NCBI GenBank assembly: GCA_963972425.1
Contig: CAXAUF010000001.1
Location: 1 to 64,000 of the forward strand
Direction of reading: 5' to 3'
DNA: 64,000 nt
DNA from: Algorimicrobium sp002414705
GTDB taxonomy: Bacteria > Bacteroidota > Bacteroidia > Flavobacteriales > Flavobacteriaceae
The stretch's first letter is position 1. Every line of letters begins with the position of its first letter. This document shows, one piece after another, positions 27,338-34,841 of the stretch. Both the position numbers and the translations under genes were made by a program. Below the pieces are notes generated by a model. It searched no databases. It was not told the origin of the DNA and was given only the letters and a program-made list of their open reading frames with translations.

Positions 27338-27419
27338 TGAAAATAAAAAAAGGCGAACAGAAGTTCACCTTTTTTTGCCCCAAATCTACCATGAACTTAA
27401 CCTACTTATGTTATGGTGA
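27338..27419 (-). ncRNA. Candidate structured small RNA, copy B
   Basis: This is the second copy of the 27021-27101 element, 317 bp away in the same orientation, ending 108 bp from the purF stop. The differences fall in the hairpin loop, in the A/T tracts and at one single-stranded base, so both stems are kept. A -7-like TATACTTTAG lies just upstream on the minus strand. Confidence 0.45.
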
Positions 27420-27526
27420 TTCTAAAGTATATTATTTTTAAGATTATTAACTATTAATTAGTTGAAATGCATTTAAATTAGATAAAAAGCAAAAAAAAGC
27501 TATGTAATCCTCATCTATTCAACACG

Positions 27527-29425
27527 TTAATATGCGCGATCTTTGTTTCCTTCATAAAAATTAATAAAAGCTCTATTTACAACACGATTTCCACCAGCAG
27601 TTGGATAGTTTCCTGTAAAGTACCAATCTCCTAGGTTTTTAGGACATGCTTTATGTAAATTTTCTATGGGTTGGAAAATGGTAACAACCTCTGCTTTAAC
27701 ATTTTCGTTAGAAATTAATTCCGCTATTTTATCTGAAATGGCATTGGCGGTAAATTGCGAGTATAAATCTTTTACAAAATTCCGAACATCTTTATCTTCA
27801 AATTCAACTTGGGTTACGCATTTGTCGTACACCTCTTTTATTAGATGGTATTTGTTATTTTCTTTCAGTAATTCTAAAATAGCTCTAAAAGCAATTAAAT
27901 CTTCCAAGCGTGCCATATCAATACCGTAACAATCTGGATAGCGAATTTGTGGTGCAGATGATACCACGACAATTTTTTTAGGATGTAAACGATCCATCAT
28001 TTTAATGATACTTTTCTTTAACGTCGTACCACGAACAATACTATCATCAATAATTACTAAGTTATCGGTTGGTTTAATAACGCCATAGGTTACATCATAC
28101 ACATGGGCTACTAAATCATCGCGACTACTATCCTCAGTAATAAAGGTTCTTAATTTAACATCCTTTATAGCTATTTTTTCAATACGTGGTCTTTCAGATA
28201 ATATATTGGTAACGGCTTCTGCACTTAATTGGCCATTTCCATCTAGAATAGCTTGTGTTTTTTTTTTATTTAAATGTTCTTCAACCGTTTCTATCATTCC
28301 GAAGAAAGACGTTTCAGCTGTATTAGGAATATAAGAAAAAACCGTGTTTTTGGTGTCGTTATTTATAGCTTCCAAAACTTTGGGCATTAAAAATTTACCC
28401 AAGTTTTTTCGTTCTTGATAAATTTCCGCGTCACTACCACGCGAAAAGTAAATACGTTCAAACGAACAGGCTTTACGCTCTAAAGGTTCTAATATTTTTT
28501 TAATGGCAACTTCACCAGACATTTTAGTAATAATGGCGTGTCCAGGTTCTAGTTCTTTAACGTCATCAAAATCTACGTTAAATACGGTTTGTATTACTGG
28601 ACGTTCTGAAGCTACTACAACAATTTCGTCATCTTTATAGTAGTAAGCTGGACGAATTCCTGCAGGATCACGAAGTACAAACGAATCTCCATGACCTAAT
28701 AAACCAGCCATGGCATAACCTCCATCCCAGTTTTTAGAGGCTTTCTTTAATATTTTTGCTACATTTAAACGTTCAGCAATTAGTGCAGAACATTCGTTTT
28801 TACTGTAGCCTTCTTTTTTTAATTTCTTATATATTTTGGAAACAGCATCATCTAAAAAATGCCCTATTTTTTCCATAATAGTAATGGTATCTGCTTTTTC
28901 TTTTGGGTGCTGCCCAATTCTAACCAAACCATCAAAAAGCTCATTAACATTGGTCATGTTAAAATTACCAGCTACAATTAGGTTTCTATGCATCCAGTTG
29001 TTCTGACGTAGAAAAGGGTGGACACTCTCCACACTATTTTTACCAAAGGTTCCATAACGTACATGTCCTAAAAGTACTTCGCCAATATAAGGAATGTGTT
29101 TTTTTTGAAGTTCTACATTATCAACATACTCCGGATTATCAGCAAACTCCTTATTAATACGCTCGTTTATTTGGGCAAAAATATCTTGAATAGGTTGTTG
29201 GGCAATAGAGCGTACACGACTAATATAGCGTTCGCCAGGTTGGGTGTCTAATTTAATACTAGCAAAACCAGCTCCATCTTGTCCACGATTGTGCTGTTTT
29301 TCCATTAACAAATACATTTTGTTAACACCATAAAAGGCGCTACCGTATTTTTCTTTATAGAATTCCAGTGGTTTTAATAATCGAATTTGGGCAATACCAC
29401 ATTCATGTTTTAAAGCGTCGCTCAT
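27527..29425 (-). CDS. purF: Amidophosphoribosyltransferase (purine synthesis step 1)
   Basis: The protein has 632 aa from ATG 29423-29425 (MSDALKHECGIAQIRLL). The enzyme makes 5-phosphoribosylamine from PRPP and glutamine. The nucleophilic Cys is C9 in HECGIAQ after a short propeptide. The Ntn-glutaminase motifs are HNRGQDGAG and GHVRYGTFG, and the PRPP loop is VIIDDSIVRGTTLKKS. The long Bacteroidota type with an extended phosphoribosyltransferase domain is seen. An in-frame ATG at 29479 would add 18 residues, but that stretch overlaps the terminator of the upstream kinase gene. Two RNA-like elements follow downstream. Confidence 0.95.
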   Translation of the reverse strand: MSDALKHECGIAQIRLLKPLEFYKEKYGSAFYGVNKMYLLMEKQHNRGQDGAGFASIKLDTQPGERYISRVRSIAQQPIQDIFAQINERINKEFADNPEYVDNVELQKKHIPYIGEVLLGHVRYGTFGKNSVESVHPFLRQNNWMHRNLIVAGNFNMTNVNELFDGLVRIGQHPKEKADTITIMEKIGHFLDDAVSKIYKKLKKEGYSKNECSALIAERLNVAKILKKASKNWDGGYAMAGLLGHGDSFVLRDPAGIRPAYYYKDDEIVVVASERPVIQTVFNVDFDDVKELEPGHAIITKMSGEVAIKKILEPLERKACSFERIYFSRGSDAEIYQERKNLGKFLMPKVLEAINNDTKNTVFSYIPNTAETSFFGMIETVEEHLNKKKTQAILDGNGQLSAEAVTNILSERPRIEKIAIKDVKLRTFITEDSSRDDLVAHVYDVTYGVIKPTDNLVIIDDSIVRGTTLKKSIIKMMDRLHPKKIVVVSSAPQIRYPDCYGIDMARLEDLIAFRAILELLKENNKYHLIKEVYDKCVTQVEFEDKDVRNFVKDLYSQFTANAISDKIAELISNENVKAEVVTIFQPIENLHKACPKNLGDWYFTGNYPTAGGNRVVNRAFINFYEGNKDRAY

Positions 29426-29462
29426 TTTGTATGTGTTGTTGTAAGTACTGTGTTTATATAAA

Positions 29463-29493
29463 TTAAAAACGCGCTTCATTTAGGAGCGCGCTT
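29463..29493 (-). terminator. Terminator of the PfkB-kinase gene
   Basis: CGCGCT/AGCGCG (29470-29475 with 29485-29490) forms a GC-rich stem with a bulged base and AA/TT extension, followed on the minus strand by TTTTTAATT. It is placed 4-34 nt after the kinase stop. Confidence 0.6.
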
Positions 29494-29496
29494 GTA

Positions 29497-30423
29497 TTAT
29501 GTTAATTCAATATCGAATTGTGTTAAACTCTTAAACTGTTGCAAGCGTTTATGTACGTCGCTGCTTTTTAAATTCACCATACGTTCTGTTCCAAATTTTT
29601 CGACACAAAAAGAAGCTAATGTGGATCCATAAATAACCGCATTTTTCATGTTTTCAAATGATACATCATCAGATTTTGCTAAATAACCAGCAAAACCACC
29701 TGCAAAGGTATCGCCAGCACCCGTTGGATCAAAAACTTCTTCTAATGGTAACGCAGGAGCATAGAATACATTATCGTCATGAAATAATAAAGCACCATGT
29801 TCCCCTTTTTTAATAACTACATATTTGGGTCCCATGTCATGAATTTTACGTGCTGCAACAACCAGAGAATATTCGCCAGTAAGTTGTCTTGCTTCTTCAT
29901 CATTTATGGTAATCACATCTACTTTTTTAATCACGTTTAGTAAATCGTCTAATGCGCAATCCATCCAGAAATTCATGGTATCTAAAATAACCAATTCTGG
30001 TTTGGTTTCCATTTGTTCCAATACGCTTAATTGTACTAACGGATGTAAGTTTCCCAGCATAACAATTTTAGCATCGCGATATTCGGATGGAACTACGGGT
30101 TGAAAATCTGCTAATACATTTAGCTCTGTTGCCAAAGTATCGCGCGTATTCATATCATTATGGTATTTACCACTCCAGAAGAATGTTTTACCTTCTTTTA
30201 TAATTTCAATTCCCGAAATATCTACGTTTCTATCAGATAATAAATCTAAATATTCCTGTGGAAAATCGCCTCCAACAACAGATACTGCAGCAGCATTCAC
30301 ATGAAATTGTGATGCAGCAAGTCCAATATACGTGGCTGCGCCTCCTAAAATTTTATCGGTTTTTCCAAAAGGTGTTTCAATAGCATCAAAAGCTACAGTT
30401 CCTACTATTACTAATTTGCTCAT
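29497..30423 (-). CDS. PfkB-family carbohydrate/nucleoside kinase
   Basis: The protein has 308 aa. The N-terminal KLVIVGTVAFDAIETP and ILGGAATYIGLAAS motifs, and the C-terminal anion-hole motif DPTGAGDTFAGG (about 237-248, catalytic Asp in GAGD), define the ribokinase/PfkB family. NDEEARQLTG is the NxxE magnesium motif (about 176). The substrate may be adenosine, ribose or another sugar; the sequence alone does not say. The position beside purF, rnhA and purN hints at nucleoside salvage but is only suggestive. A -7 element lies at 30446-30453. Confidence 0.88.
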   Translation of the reverse strand: MSKLVIVGTVAFDAIETPFGKTDKILGGAATYIGLAASQFHVNAAAVSVVGGDFPQEYLDLLSDRNVDISGIEIIKEGKTFFWSGKYHNDMNTRDTLATELNVLADFQPVVPSEYRDAKIVMLGNLHPLVQLSVLEQMETKPELVILDTMNFWMDCALDDLLNVIKKVDVITINDEEARQLTGEYSLVVAARKIHDMGPKYVVIKKGEHGALLFHDDNVFYAPALPLEEVFDPTGAGDTFAGGFAGYLAKSDDVSFENMKNAVIYGSTLASFCVEKFGTERMVNLKSSDVHKRLQQFKSLTQFDIELT

Positions 30424-30445
30424 AAAGCGGTTTCAAATTTTGATG

Positions 30446-30453
30446 CAAATATA
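30446..30453 (-). promoter_or_regulatory. -7 element TATATTTG of the PfkB-kinase gene
   Basis: The minus-strand TATATTTG fits TAnnTTTG, 22 nt before the ATG. No clear -33 TTG is seen. Confidence 0.4.
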
Positions 30454-30479
30454 GGGTTTTTGTAGACTAAAAAACGAAT

Positions 30480-31121
30480 TTATTTCCGCCCAAAATCAGC
30501 AGGAATTTCACCCCAAGCTTTCGTTTCCCATTTTACAATTGTCGTAGTATAGGTATTTTCTTTTAGCCATTTTACACCACGATCCACCAATTCAAAGAGT
30601 TTTTCGTTTTTAGTGTTGCGTGGTAACTTCGTGTTGCAGGTTTTTTTGCGCACCCAACTCATGGCTATTTTAGAATCCGTATATAAAATCCGTTCGCTTT
30701 TATGTTGCTTTAAGAATGCCAATCCGTGAACAAGCGCTAAAAATTCGCCAATATTATTAGTGCCTTCTGGAAAAGGACCTTGTATAAATAATTGCTTTTT
30801 GCTTTTGGTATCTACACCTCTATATTCCATTATACCAGGATTTCCAGATGAAGCCGCATCAACGGAAATGGAATTATAATTAGGAAGCCCTATTTTTTTG
30901 AGTTGGGTATCAGATAATTCGCTTTTAAAACCTTTTTTCTTCCCAATAAAATCTTTGTAGTTACTATTTAAGGCTTTTTTAGCAGCATCAAATGTGTCAA
31001 ACGATTTGTAAACTGCACCTTGGTAATCCTTAACTTGTGCTTTGCAGTCATTCCAAGTTTCAAAAACACCTGTTTTATGGCCTTTCCAGACGGTATAGTA
31101 TTTCTTTTTCTTTTTGGACAC
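30480..31121 (-). CDS. rnhA: Ribonuclease H1 with N-terminal viroplasmin domain
   Basis: The protein has 213 aa. Residues 5-55 (KYYTVWKGHKTGVFETWNDC) are a viroplasmin/HBD-type domain that binds RNA-DNA hybrids. Residues 75-213 are the RNase H fold with catalytic D in ISVDAASSGNPG (about 84), E in NNIGEFLALVHGL (about 122) and D in LYTDSKIAMSW (about 147). It removes RNA from hybrids. The start is GTG (31119-31121); no in-frame ATG precedes the conserved VWKG. A REP-like palindrome lies upstream at 31165-31245. Confidence 0.92.
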   Translation of the reverse strand: MSKKKKKYYTVWKGHKTGVFETWNDCKAQVKDYQGAVYKSFDTFDAAKKALNSNYKDFIGKKKGFKSELSDTQLKKIGLPNYNSISVDAASSGNPGIMEYRGVDTKSKKQLFIQGPFPEGTNNIGEFLALVHGLAFLKQHKSERILYTDSKIAMSWVRKKTCNTKLPRNTKNEKLFELVDRGVKWLKENTYTTTIVKWETKAWGEIPADFGRK

Positions 31122-31164
31122 GAATTATGCGAATTAGTTTTAATTAGTATTGGAGTTTAGCTTT

Positions 31165-31245
31165 GTCATTCAGAGCAACTGCGATGAATCTCTTTTATTC
31201 TATATCCTAATAGAGACTTTTCAGTCGTACCTCCTTCTGAATGAC
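31165..31245. repeat. REP-like imperfect palindrome
   Basis: GTCATTCAGA (31165-31174) and TCTGAATGAC (31236-31245) are perfect inverted 10-mers. An inner TCTCT/AGAGA pair lies at about 31190-31194 and 31212-31216. It shares its left half with 1806-1855. It is 81 bp long and fits in the 126-bp gap between rnhA and purN. Confidence 0.65.
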
Positions 31246-31247
31246 AT

Positions 31248-31814
31248 TTATTTGCTCAATAGTTCCTCAATTACTTTCGGAAAATGTTCCATTTCCAAAG
31301 CATGAATTTTTCCGGCAACATCATCAGCTGTATCAATTGGTAACACGGGACAGGTGGCTTGAAATATCATGGCACCTTCATCATAATGTTCATTTACATA
31401 ATGAATACTAATGCCTGTTTCTTTCTCCTTATTAGCAACAACAGCGTTGTGAACATGCATACCATACATGCCTTTACCACCATAATTGGGCAAAAGTGCT
31501 GGATGAATATTAATCACTTTATTTGGGAATGCTGCCAAGATATGTTCGGGAAATTTCCAAAGAAAACCCGCTAACACAATTAAATCGGGTTGAAAGGTTT
31601 TAAGAATGTGTAACACATCATCCGATTTTGAAAATGCGTGTCTGTTAAAGGAAAACGCACTAACATGCAGATTTTTAGCACGGTCCAGTACTTTGGCATG
31701 AGGATTGTTAGTCATAACCTGCGTCACTTCAATATGCGCGTTGTTTTGAAAAAACCTAATTAAATTTTCAGCATTAGATCCAGATCCGGACGCAAAAATT
31801 ACAATACGTTTCAT
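31248..31814 (-). CDS. purN: Phosphoribosylglycinamide formyltransferase
   Basis: The protein has 188 aa from ATG 31812-31814 (MKRIVIFASGSGSNAENLI). An ATG five codons upstream gives an atypical MTSCY prefix. The enzyme formylates GAR with 10-formyl-THF in purine synthesis. The signatures are SGSGSNAENL, the catalytic-region INIHPALLPNYGGKGMYG (N and H) and the Asp of NEHYDEGAMIFQ. It is divergent from acpP and lies on the same strand as purF, 1.8 kb away. Confidence 0.95.
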   Translation of the reverse strand: MKRIVIFASGSGSNAENLIRFFQNNAHIEVTQVMTNNPHAKVLDRAKNLHVSAFSFNRHAFSKSDDVLHILKTFQPDLIVLAGFLWKFPEHILAAFPNKVINIHPALLPNYGGKGMYGMHVHNAVVANKEKETGISIHYVNEHYDEGAMIFQATCPVLPIDTADDVAGKIHALEMEHFPKVIEELLSK

Positions 31815-31959
31815 ATAGCAGCTTGTCATGTCATGATTAGTAACGCAAAAAAAAGAATAAATTATAACAATTAGAAGGTAAAAGGGATTTACTTAAAGGA
31901 AATTTAGTAAATTACCACCACATTTTTACAGTAAAGGTGTGGAATAAGAATAAAATTTT

Positions 31960-31967
31960 TATTTTTG
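31960..31967 (+). promoter_or_regulatory. -7 element TATTTTTG of acpP
   Basis: It fits TAnnTTTG, 31 nt before the acpP ATG, in the gap divergent from purN. No -33 TTG is found at standard spacing. Confidence 0.4.
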
Positions 31968-31998
31968 CCAACTAATTAAAACTTAAAATTAAAAGATT

Positions 31999-32232
31999 AT
32001 GTCAGACATTGCATCAAGAGTAAAAGCGATTATCGTAGACAAATTAGGTGTTGATGAAAACGAGGTTGTAACTGAAGCTAGCTTCACAAACGATTTAGGA
32101 GCAGATTCATTAGACACTGTAGAATTAATCATGGAATTCGAAAAAGAATTCGATATTCAAATCCCAGACGATCAAGCAGAAAACATTGCAACTGTTGGTC
32201 AAGCTATCTCTTACATAGAAGCAGCAAAATAA
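31999..32232 (+). CDS. acpP: Acyl carrier protein
   Basis: The protein has 77 aa and is acidic. The phosphopantetheine site is S37 in GADSLDTVELIME. It carries growing acyl chains in type II fatty-acid synthesis. It is followed by fabF after 13 nt, the standard pair. Codon use is of highly expressed type. Confidence 0.98.
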   Translation: MSDIASRVKAIIVDKLGVDENEVVTEASFTNDLGADSLDTVELIMEFEKEFDIQIPDDQAENIATVGQAISYIEAAK

Positions 32233-32245
32233 TTCATTAGAATTT

Positions 32246-33496
32246 ATGGAATTAAGGCGAGTTGTAGTTACTGGTTTAGGAGCACTAACACCTATAGGGA
32301 ATACCAAAGATGAGTTTTGGCAAGCACTTGTAAGTGGTAAAAGTGGTGCTGCACCTATAACGTATTTTGATACTGAAAAGTTCAAAACAAAATTCGCTTG
32401 CGAATTAAAAAACTTTAATGCCACCGATTTTCTTGATAGAAAAGAAGCGCGAAAAATGGACCGGTTTACGCAGTATGCTATGGTAGCTTCAGATGAAGCT
32501 ATTGCAGACTCTAAACTAAATTTAGACGCGGTAAACAAATTAAGAGTCGGTGTTATTTGGGGAGCAGGAATAGGTGGTTTGGAAACCTTCCAGGACGAAG
32601 TTTTAAACTTTGCCGCTGGTGATGGTACACCAAGATTTAATCCATTCTTCATCCCAAAAATGATTGCAGATATTGCACCAGGAAACATTTCCATTAAACA
32701 TGGATTTATGGGACCTAATTATACAACAGTATCTGCTTGTGCATCTTCAGCCAATGCTATGATTGATGCCTTAAACTATATTCGTTTAGGACATTGTGAT
32801 GTTATAGTAACAGGAGGAAGTGAAGCTGCAGTAACCATTGCAGGTATGGGTGGTTTTAATGCCATGCATGCCTTATCAACTAGAAATGAAAGTCCAGAAA
32901 CAGCCTCAAGACCTTTTGATGCAACCAGAGATGGTTTTGTATTAGGTGAAGGTGCTGGAGCTATTATTTTAGAAGATTATGAACACGCCAAAGCGCGTGG
33001 TGCTAAAATTTATGCGGAAGTATTAGGAGGCGGAATGTCTTCAGATGCATACCACATGACAGCGCCACACCCTGACGGAATTGGTGTGATTGCAGTAATG
33101 AGAAATTGTTTAGAAAATGCAGGCTTAAAACCAGAAGAAGTTGATCATATCAACACGCATGGAACGTCAACACCTCTAGGAGATGTTGCCGAACTGAAAG
33201 CAATTTCTGAAGTGTTTGGAGCGCATGCTAAAACAATCAATATTAATTCAACAAAATCCATGACAGGTCACCTGTTAGGTGCTGCTGGTGCTATCGAGTC
33301 TATTGCGTCTATTTTAGCAATGGAACATGGTATTGTGCCACCAACCATAAATCATGAAGTTGCTGATGAAAATATTGATCCTGAATTAAATTTAACATTA
33401 AACAAAGCACAAAAACGCGATGTTAAAGTTGCCATGAGTAATACGTTTGGTTTTGGTGGCCACAATGCGTGCGTATTATTTAAGAAAATTGATTAA
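32246..33496 (+). CDS. fabF: 3-oxoacyl-ACP synthase II
   Basis: The protein has 416 aa. The Cys-His-His triad is visible in TVSACASSANAM (about C164), NTHGTSTPLGD (about H305) and KSMTGHLLGAAGA (about H342). It condenses malonyl-ACP with acyl-ACP. The position directly after acpP and the N-terminus RRVVVTGLGALTPIGN are typical. rnc begins 7 nt after its stop, so the genes are cotranscribed unless the hairpin at 33527-33560 intervenes. Confidence 0.97.
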   Translation: MELRRVVVTGLGALTPIGNTKDEFWQALVSGKSGAAPITYFDTEKFKTKFACELKNFNATDFLDRKEARKMDRFTQYAMVASDEAIADSKLNLDAVNKLRVGVIWGAGIGGLETFQDEVLNFAAGDGTPRFNPFFIPKMIADIAPGNISIKHGFMGPNYTTVSACASSANAMIDALNYIRLGHCDVIVTGGSEAAVTIAGMGGFNAMHALSTRNESPETASRPFDATRDGFVLGEGAGAIILEDYEHAKARGAKIYAEVLGGGMSSDAYHMTAPHPDGIGVIAVMRNCLENAGLKPEEVDHINTHGTSTPLGDVAELKAISEVFGAHAKTININSTKSMTGHLLGAAGAIESIASILAMEHGIVPPTINHEVADENIDPELNLTLNKAQKRDVKVAMSNTFGFGGHNACVLFKKID

Positions 33497-33503
33497 ATAA
33501 CGA

Positions 33504-34244
33504 ATGAAGAACATTCGAAACATATTAAATTCCCGTTCAAAAACTGACGGGAATTTTTTTGTACCAATTCAAAATATTCTCGGCTTTAAGCCTAAAAATA
33601 TTGCTTACTACAAAAAAGCATTTACACACCGTTCCATGAATATTAAGGATGCGAAAGGGCATCCTATTAATTATGAACGACTAGAGTTTCTAGGCGATGC
33701 TATGTTAGGATCTGTTATTGCCTCACATTTATATTCTGAAGTTCCAAGTGGTGATGAGGGTTATTTAACTAAAATGCGTTCTAAAATAGTCAGTCGCGAG
33801 CATCTAAACGAGCTTGGAAAAGATTTACATTTAATTGATTTGGTTGAAAGCAAAATTCCTAAAGGCCATTTTGGCGATAATATTTATGGTAACCTGTTTG
33901 AAGCTTTAGTTGGTGCCATTTTTCTGGATCGTGGTTATAAATATTGTGAAAAATTTATCTTTAAAAAAGTCATTATTCCCTATGTGGATATTGCCCAATT
34001 GGAAGGTAAAGTTATTAGCTATAAAAGTTTGCTTATTGAATGGTGCCAAAAAGAAAAGAGAATCTTTGATTATCATGTTTATGATGATACTGGAAATGAT
34101 GATATTCGTCATTTTGCCGTTAAATTATCTGTAGATAATAAAGTCGTGGCAAAAGCACGAGCTACGTCTAAAAAAAAGGCAGAAGAAAAAGCCTCCAAAC
34201 GCGCCTTTTTTGTTTTTCAGAAGCAAATGTCTAAAGACAGTTAA
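33504..34244 (+). CDS. rnc: Ribonuclease III
   Basis: The protein has 246 aa. The RNase III signature ERLEFLGDAMLGSVIASHLY (about 52-71) carries the catalytic acidic residues, with a second acidic site in NLFEALVGAIFLDRGY (about 130). The C-terminal half is a double-strand RNA-binding domain (VISYKSLLIEWCQKEKR to KKKAEEKASKRAF). It processes rRNA and other duplex RNA. The N-terminus RNILNSRS..DGNFF matches my recollection of Bacteroidota RNase III, so the ATG is sound. A terminator-shaped hairpin lies inside codons 8-19. Confidence 0.96.
   Translation: MKNIRNILNSRSKTDGNFFVPIQNILGFKPKNIAYYKKAFTHRSMNIKDAKGHPINYERLEFLGDAMLGSVIASHLYSEVPSGDEGYLTKMRSKIVSREHLNELGKDLHLIDLVESKIPKGHFGDNIYGNLFEALVGAIFLDRGYKYCEKFIFKKVIIPYVDIAQLEGKVISYKSLLIEWCQKEKRIFDYHVYDDTGNDDIRHFAVKLSVDNKVVAKARATSKKKAEEKASKRAFFVFQKQMSKDS
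33527..33560 (+). promoter_or_regulatory. Terminator-shaped hairpin inside the rnc coding region
   Basis: AAATTCCCGT (33527-33536) and ACGGGAATTT (33547-33556) form a perfect 10-bp stem with a 10-nt loop. Seven consecutive T (33554-33560) follow. It looks like an intrinsic terminator 31 nt after the fabF stop, yet it lies in rnc codons 8-19. It could act as an attenuator between fabF and rnc, or as an RNase III site for autocontrol. Confidence 0.55.
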
Positions 34245-34346
34245 AACAAACAGTCACGATAACGTTTTCGTAATATTTTCCTGTTAAGTTTAATATAAAC
34301 AGCATCAATTTATAGCTATTTAATACTATATTTACAATTAGTTTTG

Positions 34347-34841
34347 ATGATTATGCTAATGCAGAAACTTAATTTGGACGATTTTTTAGATACCATTGAT
34401 TATGCATTAATTGGTATTCACAGTCCTTTAGAAAGTTACCGGTTAGCCTACTTTTTAAATAAAGAATTGCAAATTCATTTATCAAGACAGAAAGCGGATT
34501 TAGACTTCGGAAATAAAACACAATACGAGATTTTTGAGTGGGTGGATGCACATAAATTTGCCACTTGGCATTTAGTATCCAACACCTGTAAGGTGGAAGT
34601 AGAAGCAAAAAAAAATAATAATTCGCTCTTTAGTTTACAAGATCAACGAGCAACCAAAACCTATCATTTAATTCCTGAATACAAAACAGTGAATTATTTT
34701 TTAAAAATCTCGGATGACGCATTTACAGATGCTCAAGTTGAAGTGCTTTTAAAGAAAATTCAAAATATTCCGAATGTTGTTACCACATATCGTGTTAATC
34801 CTGCGGAATTAAAATCTAAAAACAACTTAATATTTTATTAA
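34347..34841 (+). CDS. IPExxxVDY family protein
   Basis: The protein has 164 aa from ATG 34347. Other starts are a TTG at 34344 and ATGs at 34353 and 34359 (MQKLNLDDF). The signature appears as LIPEYKTVNYFLKI (about residues 112-125), with Asn in place of the usual Asp. The family is known mainly from Bacteroidota and has no defined function. A -7-like TATATTTA lies at about 34326-34333, and a 16-bp imperfect palindrome at 34256-34271. Its stop overlaps the pyk ATG (TAATG), so the two are translationally coupled and may act together. Confidence 0.85.
   Translation: MIMLMQKLNLDDFLDTIDYALIGIHSPLESYRLAYFLNKELQIHLSRQKADLDFGNKTQYEIFEWVDAHKFATWHLVSNTCKVEVEAKKNNNSLFSLQDQRATKTYHLIPEYKTVNYFLKISDDAFTDAQVEVLLKKIQNIPNVVTTYRVNPAELKSKNNLIFY

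Noticed and set aside
29426..29479. 18-residue N-terminal extension of PurF
   Set aside because: It overlaps the terminator of the upstream kinase gene and places extra residues before the short propeptide and catalytic Cys. The ATG at 29425 gives the family length.
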